Assembly (NCBI RefSeq): GCF_030525845.1 | Contig: NZ_JAUNDY010000002.1 | Span: forward strand, 62,001-126,000 | Direction: 5' to 3' | From: Moraxella sp. | Lineage (GTDB): Bacteria; Pseudomonadota; Gammaproteobacteria; Pseudomonadales; Moraxellaceae | DNA length: 64,000 nucleotides | Shown here: positions 1-9,980 of the stretch, piece after piece | How the letters are laid out: the number at the start of each line of letters is the position of its first letter | Position numbering within the stretch: the first letter of the stretch is position 1 | Notes under the pieces: generated by a model | Told to the model about the DNA's origin: nothing | Databases searched by the model: none | Seen by the model: the letters and a program-made list of their open reading frames with translations, nothing else | Translations under genes and position numbers: made by a program

Positions 1-2
1 GG

Positions 3-743
3 CGACTGGCTGGCACGACATCGGATGCCGAGTTGCGGTCGTTTTTAGGCAGTTTTAATTTTCGTGGCGATAAAATTGACACGCCCTGTCGTCTGTTTTC
101 TGGTGGCGAAAAAGCACGGCTGACACTCGCTCTCATCGTCTGGGAACGCCCCAACGTGCTGGTACTGGACGAGCCGACCAACCACCTTGACCTATCCATG
201 CGAAACGCCCTTATGCTCGCCCTGCAAAACTTTGAGGGGGCGTTGATTTTGGTGTCGCACGATAGGGATTTGGTGATGAACGTCTGCGACAATCTCATGT
301 TGGTGGCGGGCGGACGGGCGGACGAATTTACGGGCGACATGGCGGACTATGCCGAGCATTTGCGTCAGGCTCGCCTTGCCAAAGTCGCCCAAAATAAGGC
401 AGAAATCAAAGAGACCAAAGCCGACACTACCACAACCGTCAGCGACAAACCTACCCTATCCAAAGAAGAAATTCGCAAAAAAAATGCCGAAAACCGCCAA
501 AAAACCGCCCCACTTCGTAAAGAGATTGAAAAACTAGAAAAAGAGCTCGACAAACTAACAAATGAGCTTGGCGAGATTGAACACGCCTTATCCGACCAAA
601 GTCTCTACGATGATGACAATAAGGATAAATTGTTAAGCCTACTTGCCAAACAAAGCGAATGGCAAAAACAAGTGGCAGACATCGAAGAGACTTTACTTCT
701 AAAAATGGACGAACTTGAAACGTTGGAGAATGCTTTGTCGTGA
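3..743 (+). CDS. ABC-F family ATPase, 3' part (YheS-like), truncated by window edge
   Basis: This is the C-terminal part of an ABC-F protein, a soluble twin-ATPase family that acts on ribosomes rather than in transport. The frame is open from base 3, so the gene starts outside the window. The visible part is the second ATPase domain, with signature [12 protein letters not shown], Walker B plus ABC-F motif [12 protein letters not shown], and the switch SHDRDL. A Lys/Glu-rich stretch at the C terminus, [12 protein letters not shown] onward, looks like a coiled coil. The J-domain gene overlaps its stop (GTGA), and a yheT-type gene follows; E. coli also has yheS next to yheT, which favours YheS over Uup. 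Family is certain, exact subfamily is inference. Confidence 0.88.
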   Translation, partial: RLAGTTSDAELRSFLGSFNFRGDKIDTPCRLFSGGEKARLTLALIVWERPNVLVLDEPTNHLDLSMRNALMLALQNFEGALILVSHDRDLVMNVCDNLMLVAGGRADEFTGDMADYAEHLRQARLAKVAQNKAEIKETKADTTTTVSDKPTLSKEEIRKKNAENRQKTAPLRKEIEKLEKELDKLTNELGEIEHALSDQSLYDDDNKDKLLSLLAKQSEWQKQVADIEETLLLKMDELETLENALS

Positions 744-1387
744 AAAAACAGCCCCCCAAACACGATTATTATGCCATTTTAGGCGTGCCAAAATCCGCCA
801 GCACGGACGACATCAAGCACGCCTACCGCCAGCTTGCCAAACGCCACCACCCCGACCGTGCAGGCGAAGGCGGACAAATCGTGCTAATAAACGAAGCCTA
901 CGCCACCCTAAAAGACCCCAAAAAACGCGCTGAATATGACGTGTATCATGCCGTCTATTTTAGTGCGGTGGGCAAACTGACCCAAAAAATCAACCAAGAA
1001 CTCCAAAAATCGCCCACCGTCATGGCAAATTTGCAAAAATTTGACATCAAAGCCAAACAATTTGCCCATTTTGCCGAAAAGCGTATGCACGAATTGCACA
1101 AAGACTGGCAGGCCGATAAGGGCATTTTTAAAAACGCCAAAACCCTATTTGCCAAAGCCCAAACCATCATCGCCCAAACTGCCAAAGAAGCGAGCAGACC
1201 CCCAAAAGACACCTTCCCCACGCTCGTCATCAGTAGGGAGCTTAGTCAGCAGGGCGGACAAATCACCTTTACTCATCAAGGTCGCACCGTTCGCACCACG
1301 CTCCCACAGGGACTGACAGACGGCTCACAAATCAAGCTCACGATTGGGGGTGTGGCGGTGTGGTTTGTGATAAAAGTGGAAAAATAA
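740..1387 (+). CDS. J-domain co-chaperone with a short DnaJ-C-like tail
   Basis: The protein has 215 residues. Residues 6-70 form a J domain: [12 protein letters not shown], the HPD motif in KRHHPDRAG, and [19 protein letters not shown] domains stimulate ATP hydrolysis by Hsp70 (DnaK). There is no Gly/Phe-rich linker and no zinc-binding cysteine repeat. The last 55 residues ([19 protein letters not shown]...) resemble one beta-sandwich unit of the DnaJ C-terminal substrate-binding domain. The start is the GTG that overlaps the upstream stop by four bases, which implies translational coupling to the ABC-F gene. It may act at the ribosome together with that ATPase, but this is inference. Confidence 0.85.
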   Translation: MKKQPPKHDYYAILGVPKSASTDDIKHAYRQLAKRHHPDRAGEGGQIVLINEAYATLKDPKKRAEYDVYHAVYFSAVGKLTQKINQELQKSPTVMANLQKFDIKAKQFAHFAEKRMHELHKDWQADKGIFKNAKTLFAKAQTIIAQTAKEASRPPKDTFPTLVISRELSQQGGQITFTHQGRTVRTTLPQGLTDGSQIKLTIGGVAVWFVIKVEK

Positions 1388-1416
1388 AATCATCAATGTC
1401 ATACATTGTCACGATT

Positions 1417-1446
1417 TTGACATTGAAAATTTATCGTAAATATGAC
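1417..1446 (+). promoter_or_regulatory. Candidate promoter for the YheT-like hydrolase
   Basis: A perfect TTGACA (1417-1422) is followed after 18 bases by TATGAC (1441-1446). This places the transcription start near 1453, inside the palindrome at 1449-1466. Read directly from the sequence; promoter activity is inference. Confidence 0.55.
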
Positions 1447-1448
1447 AA

Positions 1449-1466
1449 AATGTACATTTGTACATT
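1449..1466. promoter_or_regulatory. Perfect 18-bp palindrome, likely repressor operator
   Basis: AATGTACATTTGTACATT is a perfect inverted repeat of two 8-base arms around TT. It sits at the predicted start of transcription, just downstream of the -10, which is a typical repressor position. The arm sequence is of the kind bound by TetR-type dimers. The regulator is unknown. Confidence 0.5.
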
Positions 1467-1482
1467 ATTTTTAGAAAGATTT

Positions 1483-2463
1483 ATGACAACACTCGCCACC
1501 GATTTTCGTCCGCCACTTTGGCTCAAAAACCCTCATTTGCAAACCATTTTGCCCCGCTATGTCGTCAAATACACGCCCAATTATACACGCAAACTCATCA
1601 AAGACTCGTTAAATGAAAGCGATGTGGCGTTTGATTATCTCTTGACCGATGACGTCAAGGTGGACGGCAAATACCAAAAACCGCTCATCGTGCTATTTCA
1701 CGGCATGGAAGGGTCGAGCCAGAGCCATTATGCCAAAAATTTAGCAAAAGCGGTCAACGAAGCAGACTGCCATTTTGTTGTGCCACATTTTCGCTCGTGC
1801 GGTGGCGTGGCGGTGTCGGGCAAGGTGTTTTACAACGCAGGCGATACCAAAGAACTCCACCACAACCTACAAATACTCGCCCAAGAATTCGCCCACATCT
1901 ATGCTGTTGGCGTGTCGCTCGGGGGCAATGCCCTTGCCAAATACATGGGCGAATATGGCACAGACGTGATTTGTCAGCGAGCGGTGGTTGTGTCCGCCCC
2001 TGTGGATTTGGCAAGCTCATCGATTGCCATGGAGCGACTGCTTGGGCGACACATTTACGCGCCTTATCTGTTAAATCCCATCATCAAAAAAGCCCTAGAC
2101 AACCGCCTGACCGCTGATGAGATGACCACCCTCAAATCCGCCAAACGCTTGGGCGATTTTGACAATGTCTTTACCGCCCCCCGTCATGGCTTTCGCTCCA
2201 AAAACGACTATTATCGCCAGTCGTCCGCTTTACCCTTTTTAATCCACATCAACAAACCCACACTCATCATCACCGCCCAAGATGACCCCTTTTTGGGCTT
2301 GACTGCTGAACACTCGGACGTGTCTGATGATGTGCGTTTGCTAGACACCAGATATGGCGGACATATTGGCTTTTTAGATTATGATTATGCCACCAAAAAT
2401 TTTGACATGGGCTTTGTACCACGTCAAGTGCTTGACTTTTTTGAGCTTAAAAAACACGGCTAA
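1483..2463 (+). CDS. yheT: YheT-family alpha/beta hydrolase
   Basis: The protein has 326 residues in the YheT (ABHD1/3-like) branch of the alpha/beta hydrolases. The nucleophile elbow is GVSLGG with serine as nucleophile. An oxyanion-type HGMEGSSQSHYAKNLA precedes it, and the catalytic His lies in YGGHIGFLD near the C terminus. The N-terminal PPLWLKNPHLQTILP is a hallmark of the family. I chose the ATG at 1483 because it follows the promoter and palindrome; an in-frame GTG at 1360 would overlap the J-domain gene. The natural substrate of YheT is not settled; esterase activity on short acyl esters is the usual expectation. Confidence 0.85.
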   Translation: MTTLATDFRPPLWLKNPHLQTILPRYVVKYTPNYTRKLIKDSLNESDVAFDYLLTDDVKVDGKYQKPLIVLFHGMEGSSQSHYAKNLAKAVNEADCHFVVPHFRSCGGVAVSGKVFYNAGDTKELHHNLQILAQEFAHIYAVGVSLGGNALAKYMGEYGTDVICQRAVVVSAPVDLASSSIAMERLLGRHIYAPYLLNPIIKKALDNRLTADEMTTLKSAKRLGDFDNVFTAPRHGFRSKNDYYRQSSALPFLIHINKPTLIITAQDDPFLGLTAEHSDVSDDVRLLDTRYGGHIGFLDYDYATKNFDMGFVPRQVLDFFELKKHG

Positions 2464-2482
2464 TCACTCATGTCATTGGATA

Positions 2483-2506
2483 TTTTCCACCAGCAATGGT
2501 GGAAAA
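2483..2506. terminator. Perfect 10-bp hairpin after the hydrolase gene
   Basis: TTTTCCACCA and TGGTGGAAAA pair around a GCAA loop. It lies 20 bases after the yheT stop. The U-tract is poor on the plus strand, so termination is probable but not certain. Confidence 0.5.
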
Positions 2507-2523
2507 ATACATTCACAAACCCC

Positions 2524-2660
2524 AAAAATCACCAACCGTAGGCATGTATCATGCACCATTATTTTATGGTAAATGAACGCCAAAACACCGCAAGCCATCA
2601 AGTGTGTACCGCACCATTTGAAACGCCAGTTTCTTGACTGGTACGTGATACACACTTTTG
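2524..2660. repeat. Dispersed palindromic repeat, copy A (diverged)
   Basis: The left edge AAAAATCACCAACCGTAGGC and the right edge GGTACGTGATACACACTTTTG match the two ends of the copy at 15996-16101, but the middle is longer and different. Each end is an imperfect palindrome. It fills most of the gap between two genes. It has no coding capacity that I can support. Confidence 0.5.
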
Positions 2661-2728
2661 CAGATTTTAAAGTTTATTGATCACAAAACTCCATCACTAT
2701 AACTTTTTATATTATTTATCATTGATTT

Positions 2729-3838
2729 ATGAGACGACTTTTCTTTTTATCCATCACGATTTTATTGATTGAAATTTTTACTTATGTGGGGGCAAAGGGG
2801 CTATTTTGGCTCATCAAACCCTACCTACCCACCGCCAAAAATGCGGTGATGATTGGTATGTTTATCCTCTCTCATCTGTTTTTGGCAACGTTATTTGTGG
2901 GCTTGTTTCGTTTTGGCATGGGTTATCTGGCGGTGCTGTGGCTTGGTATGCTTGCCATCATCATCACGCTTGCCATCATTGGCGTGGCACGCTGGGCAGG
3001 GGTGGACACCGCCACCAATGGCATGGTGCGACTGTTTGGGGTGGGGGCGTTTGTCAGTCTTGTGGGCTTGTCGGTTTATAATGCTTACACGCCGACCGTG
3101 CGTTATTTGTCATTACAGATTGACAAACCCATCAACCCCGTTCGCATTGCTATGGTGAGTGATACTCATCTAGGGAGTTTGGTGGGCGTGCGTCAGCTGA
3201 ACCGCCTGACCGACATTCTTACCCACGAAAAAGCCGACATGCTCATCATGCCGGGGGACATCATGGACGATGATACGCACGCTTATTATGATGAAGGTAT
3301 GGACGTGGCATTTGCCAAACTTGTCCAATCCACCAATGGCAATCTTTTTGCCAGTCTAGGCAATCATGATTTGTACAAAGAAAACGAACGCTCCGCCATC
3401 GTCTCTGCCATTCGTGAAAGTGGGGCGATTTTGCTTGACGACAAAACACACACGTTGACCATCAACGGCACACCCATTACCATCATCGGGCGTTATGATG
3501 ACCATTATCAAGAACGAAAAGCCACACACGAACTCATGGCGGGCGTAGATACGGATCATTTGACGGTACTACTTGACCACCGCCCAAGTCAGATTGATGA
3601 AAATGTCCAACTACCGATTGATTTGCAGGTATCAGGACACACTCACAACGGGCAAGTTTTTCCTGCCAATTTTATCGTCAAAGCCCTAAACCGTGTCGCC
3701 TATGGACACGAACAAATCAACGGCACACATGTGGTGGTGTCATCGGGCTATGGCTTTTGGGGCATACCGTTTCGTCTAGGCTCTCAATCAGAGGCGTGGA
3801 TTATTGATATTATGGGTAATGATATTTTGGATAAATGA
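2729..3838 (+). CDS. Membrane-anchored metallophosphoesterase (YkuE/YaeI-like)
   Basis: The protein has 369 residues. The first ~125 hold about four hydrophobic segments, so the enzyme is anchored in the inner membrane. The rest is a calcineurin-like phosphoesterase domain with all metal-binding blocks: SDTHLG, MPGDIMDD, GNHDLY and SGHTHNGQVFP. Relatives such as YkuE and YaeI act at the membrane, and YaeI hydrolyses UDP-2,3-diacylglucosamine-type lipids. Substrate here is unknown. The gene stands alone between a repeat and oppositely oriented genes. Confidence 0.85.
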   Translation: MRRLFFLSITILLIEIFTYVGAKGLFWLIKPYLPTAKNAVMIGMFILSHLFLATLFVGLFRFGMGYLAVLWLGMLAIIITLAIIGVARWAGVDTATNGMVRLFGVGAFVSLVGLSVYNAYTPTVRYLSLQIDKPINPVRIAMVSDTHLGSLVGVRQLNRLTDILTHEKADMLIMPGDIMDDDTHAYYDEGMDVAFAKLVQSTNGNLFASLGNHDLYKENERSAIVSAIRESGAILLDDKTHTLTINGTPITIIGRYDDHYQERKATHELMAGVDTDHLTVLLDHRPSQIDENVQLPIDLQVSGHTHNGQVFPANFIVKALNRVAYGHEQINGTHVVVSSGYGFWGIPFRLGSQSEAWIIDIMGNDILDK

Positions 3839-3861
3839 TGATTAGGAGAGATACATGAGAG

Positions 3862-4494
3862 CTAAATCCCTAGTTTTTTCATCACTCTCATCAGCTCATC
3901 TTTGCCCAAGGCGGTCGCACGGACTTTTTGGGAGGGGTGGACACAGGGTTTTATTAGTCCTCGTGCCACCAGTTCGTCAGCGACACCGCTTTCTGCCAGC
4001 TCGCCAAAGCTGATGGGGTTTTGTGGGTCGCCCACCACAAGCATCATGGCAGATATGAGTGTCAATTCAAAATCAAGCTCTGGGCTGACGTTGGGGTTTG
4101 GTGTGTCAGATGTAATATTTGGTAATTCGCCTACTGATTTGATGAGTATAAATCGCTCGTTGGCATCGTTGTCGCTTGATTTTTCAATGCGGATTCGATA
4201 CAGATAGCCATCGCTTTTTAAGTAAAAATAGTCTTTTTCATTCAAATCAAGCGTATTAAAAGCGGTGTCGTTGTCAGCATGAATGCTGTCAAATGCTTGT
4301 AATTTTGCCAAATTATCCGTTTTAATGCGACTGATAAAAAATCGCCAATCTGCCATTATCGTGCCAAACACCGACCCAATGTGCGTGGCAAGTTCGCCAA
4401 ACGACATCGTAGTATCCATATCCACCAAGCGATGTAGCTCGGTAAGGGGCAAAAACGGCTCGGCAAGGGAGATTTTTAGGCGGTAGATGTTCAT
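3862..4494 (-). CDS. Hypothetical protein, possibly pRiA4b ORF-3-like fold
   Basis: The protein has 210 residues and no signal peptide or membrane segment. The opening MNIYRLKISLAEPFLPLTEL, a following SFGELATHIG and a later block DYFYLKSDGYLYRIRIEK recall, weakly, the pRiA4b ORF-3-like fold. The C-terminal part (ELAESGVADELVARGLIKP) looks like a small winged or helical extension. I do not recognise a function. It ends facing the phosphoesterase gene, 24 bases away, and lies 30 bases downstream of another minus-strand gene. Confidence 0.55.
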   Translation of the reverse strand: MNIYRLKISLAEPFLPLTELHRLVDMDTTMSFGELATHIGSVFGTIMADWRFFISRIKTDNLAKLQAFDSIHADNDTAFNTLDLNEKDYFYLKSDGYLYRIRIEKSSDNDANERFILIKSVGELPNITSDTPNPNVSPELDFELTLISAMMLVVGDPQNPISFGELAESGVADELVARGLIKPCVHPSQKVRATALGKDELMRVMKKLGI

Positions 4495-4523
4495 GATTGA
4501 GTTACTCCCAAGTGTAAAATGGG

Positions 4524-5225
4524 TTAATAATGGGGTTGACAGGTGTTAAGTGGTACAAGCACCACAAAATTATCATTGACAAAACGATGGGTTAAACAAT
4601 GCTTATCAAGCTCTGCCATAAAAACGGCATGAATGTTTTTGCCATTGTATTGGGTGTTATTTAAATTGCCAAATGAGCGTTTGTGATAGACCATGTTGAC
4701 ACCCAAATGATGTGTCATCCATGTCATGACATCACGATGGGCAAAGGCATTGCTTTGTGGATTATTAGCTTGTTTGTCTGCCAATAAATGCCTTAATCGT
4801 TCGTCCTCTTGGTCGCTTGCCTTTGGGTAAGTACAATCCTTCCATGCATCAACATCATTTAATGCATCAACAATCACATAGTCAGGCGTGATTTTATGAT
4901 AGTTTTGACAACCCACCATAGAGAGGGCGATTAAAAAATCATGAGGCTTTTCATTGATGACACGAGCCGTGATGTTAAAATCTTTTCCGATTGTGTGGTG
5001 AGTGTAGGCGGATTTTAACCCAATAAACTGAAAAAGTATGTCATTAACCACTATTTGTGATGTGTCGTCAAACTCTGCTGATAAAGGTCTGCCCATTTGC
5101 AAGACATCAAAGCCTTGAAAGCGACCCTCTGGCAATACTTGGGCATAAGCCAATGTACTTAGGCAAAAAATTGTGCCTATTAGGAGTTTTGTTACTATTT
5201 TTATGGCATGGTATTGGGTGTTCAT
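4524..5225 (-). CDS. Hypothetical exported protein
   Basis: The protein has 233 residues. It begins with a type I signal peptide, hydrophobic core VTKLLIGTIFCLSTL, with likely cleavage after LAYA. The C-terminal part (LGVNMVYHKR ... DNFVVLVPL) has the alternating pattern of a small STN/secretin-like alpha-beta unit, but the resemblance is weak. Four cysteines remain in the mature part. The ATG at 5225 was preferred to an upstream TTG at 5237. Its periplasmic role is unknown. A possible operon with the downstream cytoplasmic gene (30-base gap) is inference. Confidence 0.6.
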   Translation of the reverse strand: MNTQYHAIKIVTKLLIGTIFCLSTLAYAQVLPEGRFQGFDVLQMGRPLSAEFDDTSQIVVNDILFQFIGLKSAYTHHTIGKDFNITARVINEKPHDFLIALSMVGCQNYHKITPDYVIVDALNDVDAWKDCTYPKASDQEDERLRHLLADKQANNPQSNAFAHRDVMTWMTHHLGVNMVYHKRSFGNLNNTQYNGKNIHAVFMAELDKHCLTHRFVNDNFVVLVPLNTCQPHY

Positions 5226-5336
5226 ATCCGTGTTCAACGCATTTTATTCAATAAATATTCTGTGTGGCTCAAACCAATGATATTTTCAAGCATGTCGCAG
5301 TTTTTGGGGTTGTGTGGTTTCCCAAAGCTGGTGCTT

Positions 5337-5752
5337 TCATGGATTAGCATTGGCATTTGGGGCAAATGTACCATGTGATTTATCGGCGATGTTTGGCGTT
5401 TTTACGTCTAACAATCGCCAACGCTCGCCCCAAAGATTGCCACTTGGCTCAACCGTGAGTTGATGAGTGATGATTTTATCTGTACCTGTTTTTCTGTCAT
5501 AAAACATGGTCATTTGACAATCAAACACCCTTTGTCCATTTGGCATTCTTTGGCATTGATATTGTATGATGTCGCTATGCATGGTGTCATTTGGAATGTC
5601 GGTATGGGTCAAAGCACTTTTGGAAATTGCCTTTTCAAGAAATTTGGGGTCAGGGGCAACACCGCCAACCGTTGCTACTTGCCAAACAATCCCCATAACA
5701 AATATCATGAACAAAAATCCCACCACGCCGAGCAGGATTTTTGTCTTTTTCA

Positions 5753-5753
<1 letters not shown>
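5337..5753 (-). CDS. Hypothetical single-span membrane protein coupled to gyrB
   Basis: The protein has 138 residues. One N-terminal transmembrane or uncleaved signal segment (ILLGVVGFLFMIFVMGIVW) is followed by a soluble domain with a Cys pair (YQCQRM and FDCQMTMFY). Its ATG shares one base with the gyrB stop (TGATG), so translation is coupled to gyrB. A GTG three bases upstream is an alternative start. The soluble part is probably periplasmic. I recognise no family. Confidence 0.65.
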
Positions 5754-8194
<2,441 letters not shown>

Positions 8195-8254
8195 TTAATT
8201 CTCTTAAAAATAGGGGTGGCTAAAATATTAAAAAATCAACCAAAATTGCGGATT

Positions 8255-8263
8255 ATTATAGCA
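8255..8263 (-). promoter_or_regulatory. Extended -10 promoter of gyrB
   Basis: On the minus strand this reads TGCTATAAT, a perfect -10 with the TGn extension. The -35 region is weak. It lies about 65 bases before the gyrB start. The same nine bases occur upstream of three other minus-strand genes in this window. Confidence 0.6.
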
Positions 8264-8320
8264 TTTTTTGGGCAAAAAAGCACGGTAAAATGGTGGCGAC
8301 AACCGCCAAAATAGGCGGTA

Positions 8321-8336
8321 TGTTTCACGTGGAACA
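8321..8336. promoter_or_regulatory. parS centromere-like site (ParB binding)
   Basis: TGTTTCACGTGGAACA is the reverse complement of TGTTCCACGTGAAACA, an exact match to the classical ParB site consensus TGTTNCACGTGAAACA. ParB loads at such sites and spreads to organise the origin region. Location beside gyrB fits an origin-proximal position. The match is seen directly; binding is inference from the highly conserved consensus. Confidence 0.85.
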
Positions 8337-8408
8337 ATTTGGGTTTGGATAGAAAATCGGTTTCGTCATTTATTCGTTGGTGTGAGTTATGTTATACTCA
8401 AACAGCTT

Positions 8409-8500
8409 AAAAGTGCCACCAATTCATTTTTGGGCGTAAGGTGCATATTGCAATGGTTTAGACTTTAAACGGTGCGTATTACGCATCTTGCCTTTAAACA
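8409..8500. repeat. Dispersed palindromic repeat, copy B
   Basis: From AAAAGTGCCAC through TTTTTGGGCGTAAGGTGC to ACGGTGCGTATTACGCATC this segment follows the reverse complement of the copy at 15996-16101. Two imperfect palindromes (GTGCATATTGCA and GGTGCGTATTACGCA) flank a short linker. It lies just upstream of the racemase gene, so it may form structure in that transcript. Confidence 0.65.
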
Positions 8501-8528
8501 AATTTTTATCATGATAAGGACAATTTCA

Positions 8529-9221
8529 ATGAAAACTTTGGGTATTTTGGGTGGTATGTCGCCTGCCAGCACCGCCACTTATTACACTCTGATTAACCAA
8601 AAAATCAATGAAGTCAAAGGAGCAAACACCACCGCCCCCATTATCCTATATAGCGTGGATTTTGAAGAGATTGTAAAATGCCAAAAGGCGGACGATTGGC
8701 AAGCGTCAGGGCAGATTTTGGCGGACATGGCGGTCAAACTCCAAAGCATTGGGGCGGACGGGATTTTGCTTGCCACCAACACCATGCACAAGAACGCCCC
8801 CGAGATTTTGGCGAGTATTTCTGTACCATTTTTACACATTGTCGATGCCACCGCCCACGCCATTAAAGCCCAAAACATTGACAAAGTGGCGTTGCTTGGC
8901 ACGCAGTTTGTCATGGAGCAAGATTTTTATAAAGACGGTTTGGCAAGTTTTGGCATTGAGACCATCATGCCAAACCCCGATGAGAGAGCCGACATTCATC
9001 GCATTATTTTTGATGAGTTGTGTGTTGGTCAAATTTGTAAAAATTCCAAAGAGCGTTATTTGCAAATCATTGCCGAATTAAAATCACAAGGGGCGAAAGG
9101 GGTGATTTTGGGTTGTACGGAGATTGGACTGCTTATCAATCAAGAGGATTTGGACATGCCTGTTTTTGATACTGCTAGGTTGCATGCTGATATGGCGGTG
9201 GATTTTATTTTGGGGGCGTGA
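8529..9221 (+). CDS. Aspartate/glutamate-type amino-acid racemase (YgeA-like)
   Basis: The protein has 230 residues, PLP-independent Asp/Glu racemase fold. N-terminal GILGGMSPASTATYY is the family hallmark. The second catalytic cysteine is present in GVILGCTEIGL. The position of the first catalytic cysteine is threonine: ATNTMHKNAPEI. E. coli YgeA likewise has Thr and Cys, and acts on L-Asp and L-Glu. So this is more likely a YgeA-type enzyme than a two-cysteine aspartate racemase. The ATG at 8529 has AAGGA ten bases upstream; an earlier in-frame GTG at 8472 lies inside the repeat and is unlikely. Confidence 0.85.
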   Translation: MKTLGILGGMSPASTATYYTLINQKINEVKGANTTAPIILYSVDFEEIVKCQKADDWQASGQILADMAVKLQSIGADGILLATNTMHKNAPEILASISVPFLHIVDATAHAIKAQNIDKVALLGTQFVMEQDFYKDGLASFGIETIMPNPDERADIHRIIFDELCVGQICKNSKERYLQIIAELKSQGAKGVILGCTEIGLLINQEDLDMPVFDTARLHADMAVDFILGA

Positions 9222-9377
9222 TTTTGTTGGTGTGCTGTTTTGGGTGTGATGTTATAATAAGACAAGCCAATCAAGAAATAATTAAATGATAAGCATTTAT
9301 CCATCATCAACACTCATCGAGCGTTGGTTGTTTTTATATATATTGAATGATAAATGTGTGATATTAAAGGAGTTGAG

Positions 9378-9980
9378 ATGTCGATTATGATGTCTATAAA
9401 AAACTTGGTGGTGGTGTGTTTGTCGCTTCATTTGTTTGCCTGTGCAACCTATCCTGCTACATCGCCACGACCGACGCATTGGGCAAATGTCATCAAATCA
9501 GATGCCAATTTTTATGAGGTTGACGATGGGGTCTATCGCAGTGAAATGCCCATCGCCGATGATGTGCCTATGATGGTCAGCAAAAACATCAAAACCGTGA
9601 TTAACCTACAATACAAAAACCAAGATAAAGATGCACAGATTTTTGATGAGTCTATTACGCTCATCAATGAGCCTATTTTGACATGGCAAGCACGCCCCGC
9701 CCAAATCGCACGTGCCTTATACGCCATTGAGCAGGGCAAACAACAAGGTAGTGTGTTGGTGCATTGTTATCATGGGGCTGACCGCACAGGGGTGGTTATC
9801 GCCATGTATCGTGTGATTTATCAAGGTTGGGATATTGAAATGGCGCGAGACGAGATGAAGCATGGTGGTTATGGTTTTCATAAGATTTGGAAAAACCTAG
9901 ATAACATGCTAAGTCCACTTGGGGTCATGCAGGTGCAAGCAGAACTCGACAAGCTAAAATCCACCCAAGAGCCTATTTAA
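9378..9980 (+). CDS. Lipoprotein dual-specificity-type phosphatase
   Basis: The protein has 200 residues. A lipoprotein signal ends in the lipobox LFAC, so the enzyme is membrane-anchored outside the cytoplasm. The active-site loop HCYHGADRTG matches the Cys-X5-Arg motif of dual-specificity and tyrosine phosphatases. The upstream YEVDDGVYRSEMP is typical of the bacterial DSP family. The substrate may be a protein, lipid or inositol phosphate. AAAGGAG eight bases upstream supports the ATG at 9378 over the earlier one at 9354. The 3' end overlaps the convergent DsbC-like gene by eight bases. Confidence 0.82.
   Translation: MSIMMSIKNLVVVCLSLHLFACATYPATSPRPTHWANVIKSDANFYEVDDGVYRSEMPIADDVPMMVSKNIKTVINLQYKNQDKDAQIFDESITLINEPILTWQARPAQIARALYAIEQGKQQGSVLVHCYHGADRTGVVIAMYRVIYQGWDIEMARDEMKHGGYGFHKIWKNLDNMLSPLGVMQVQAELDKLKSTQEPI

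Noticed and set aside
1360..1482. Longer YheT start at the GTG at 1360
   Set aside because: It would overlap the J-domain gene and read through the promoter and palindrome; the family starts near PPLWLKNPHLQT.
3862..4494. Annotation as a transposon passenger protein from the weak pRiA4b ORF-3-like resemblance
   Set aside because: No transposase or inverted repeats flank it, and the resemblance is too weak to carry a mobile-element claim.
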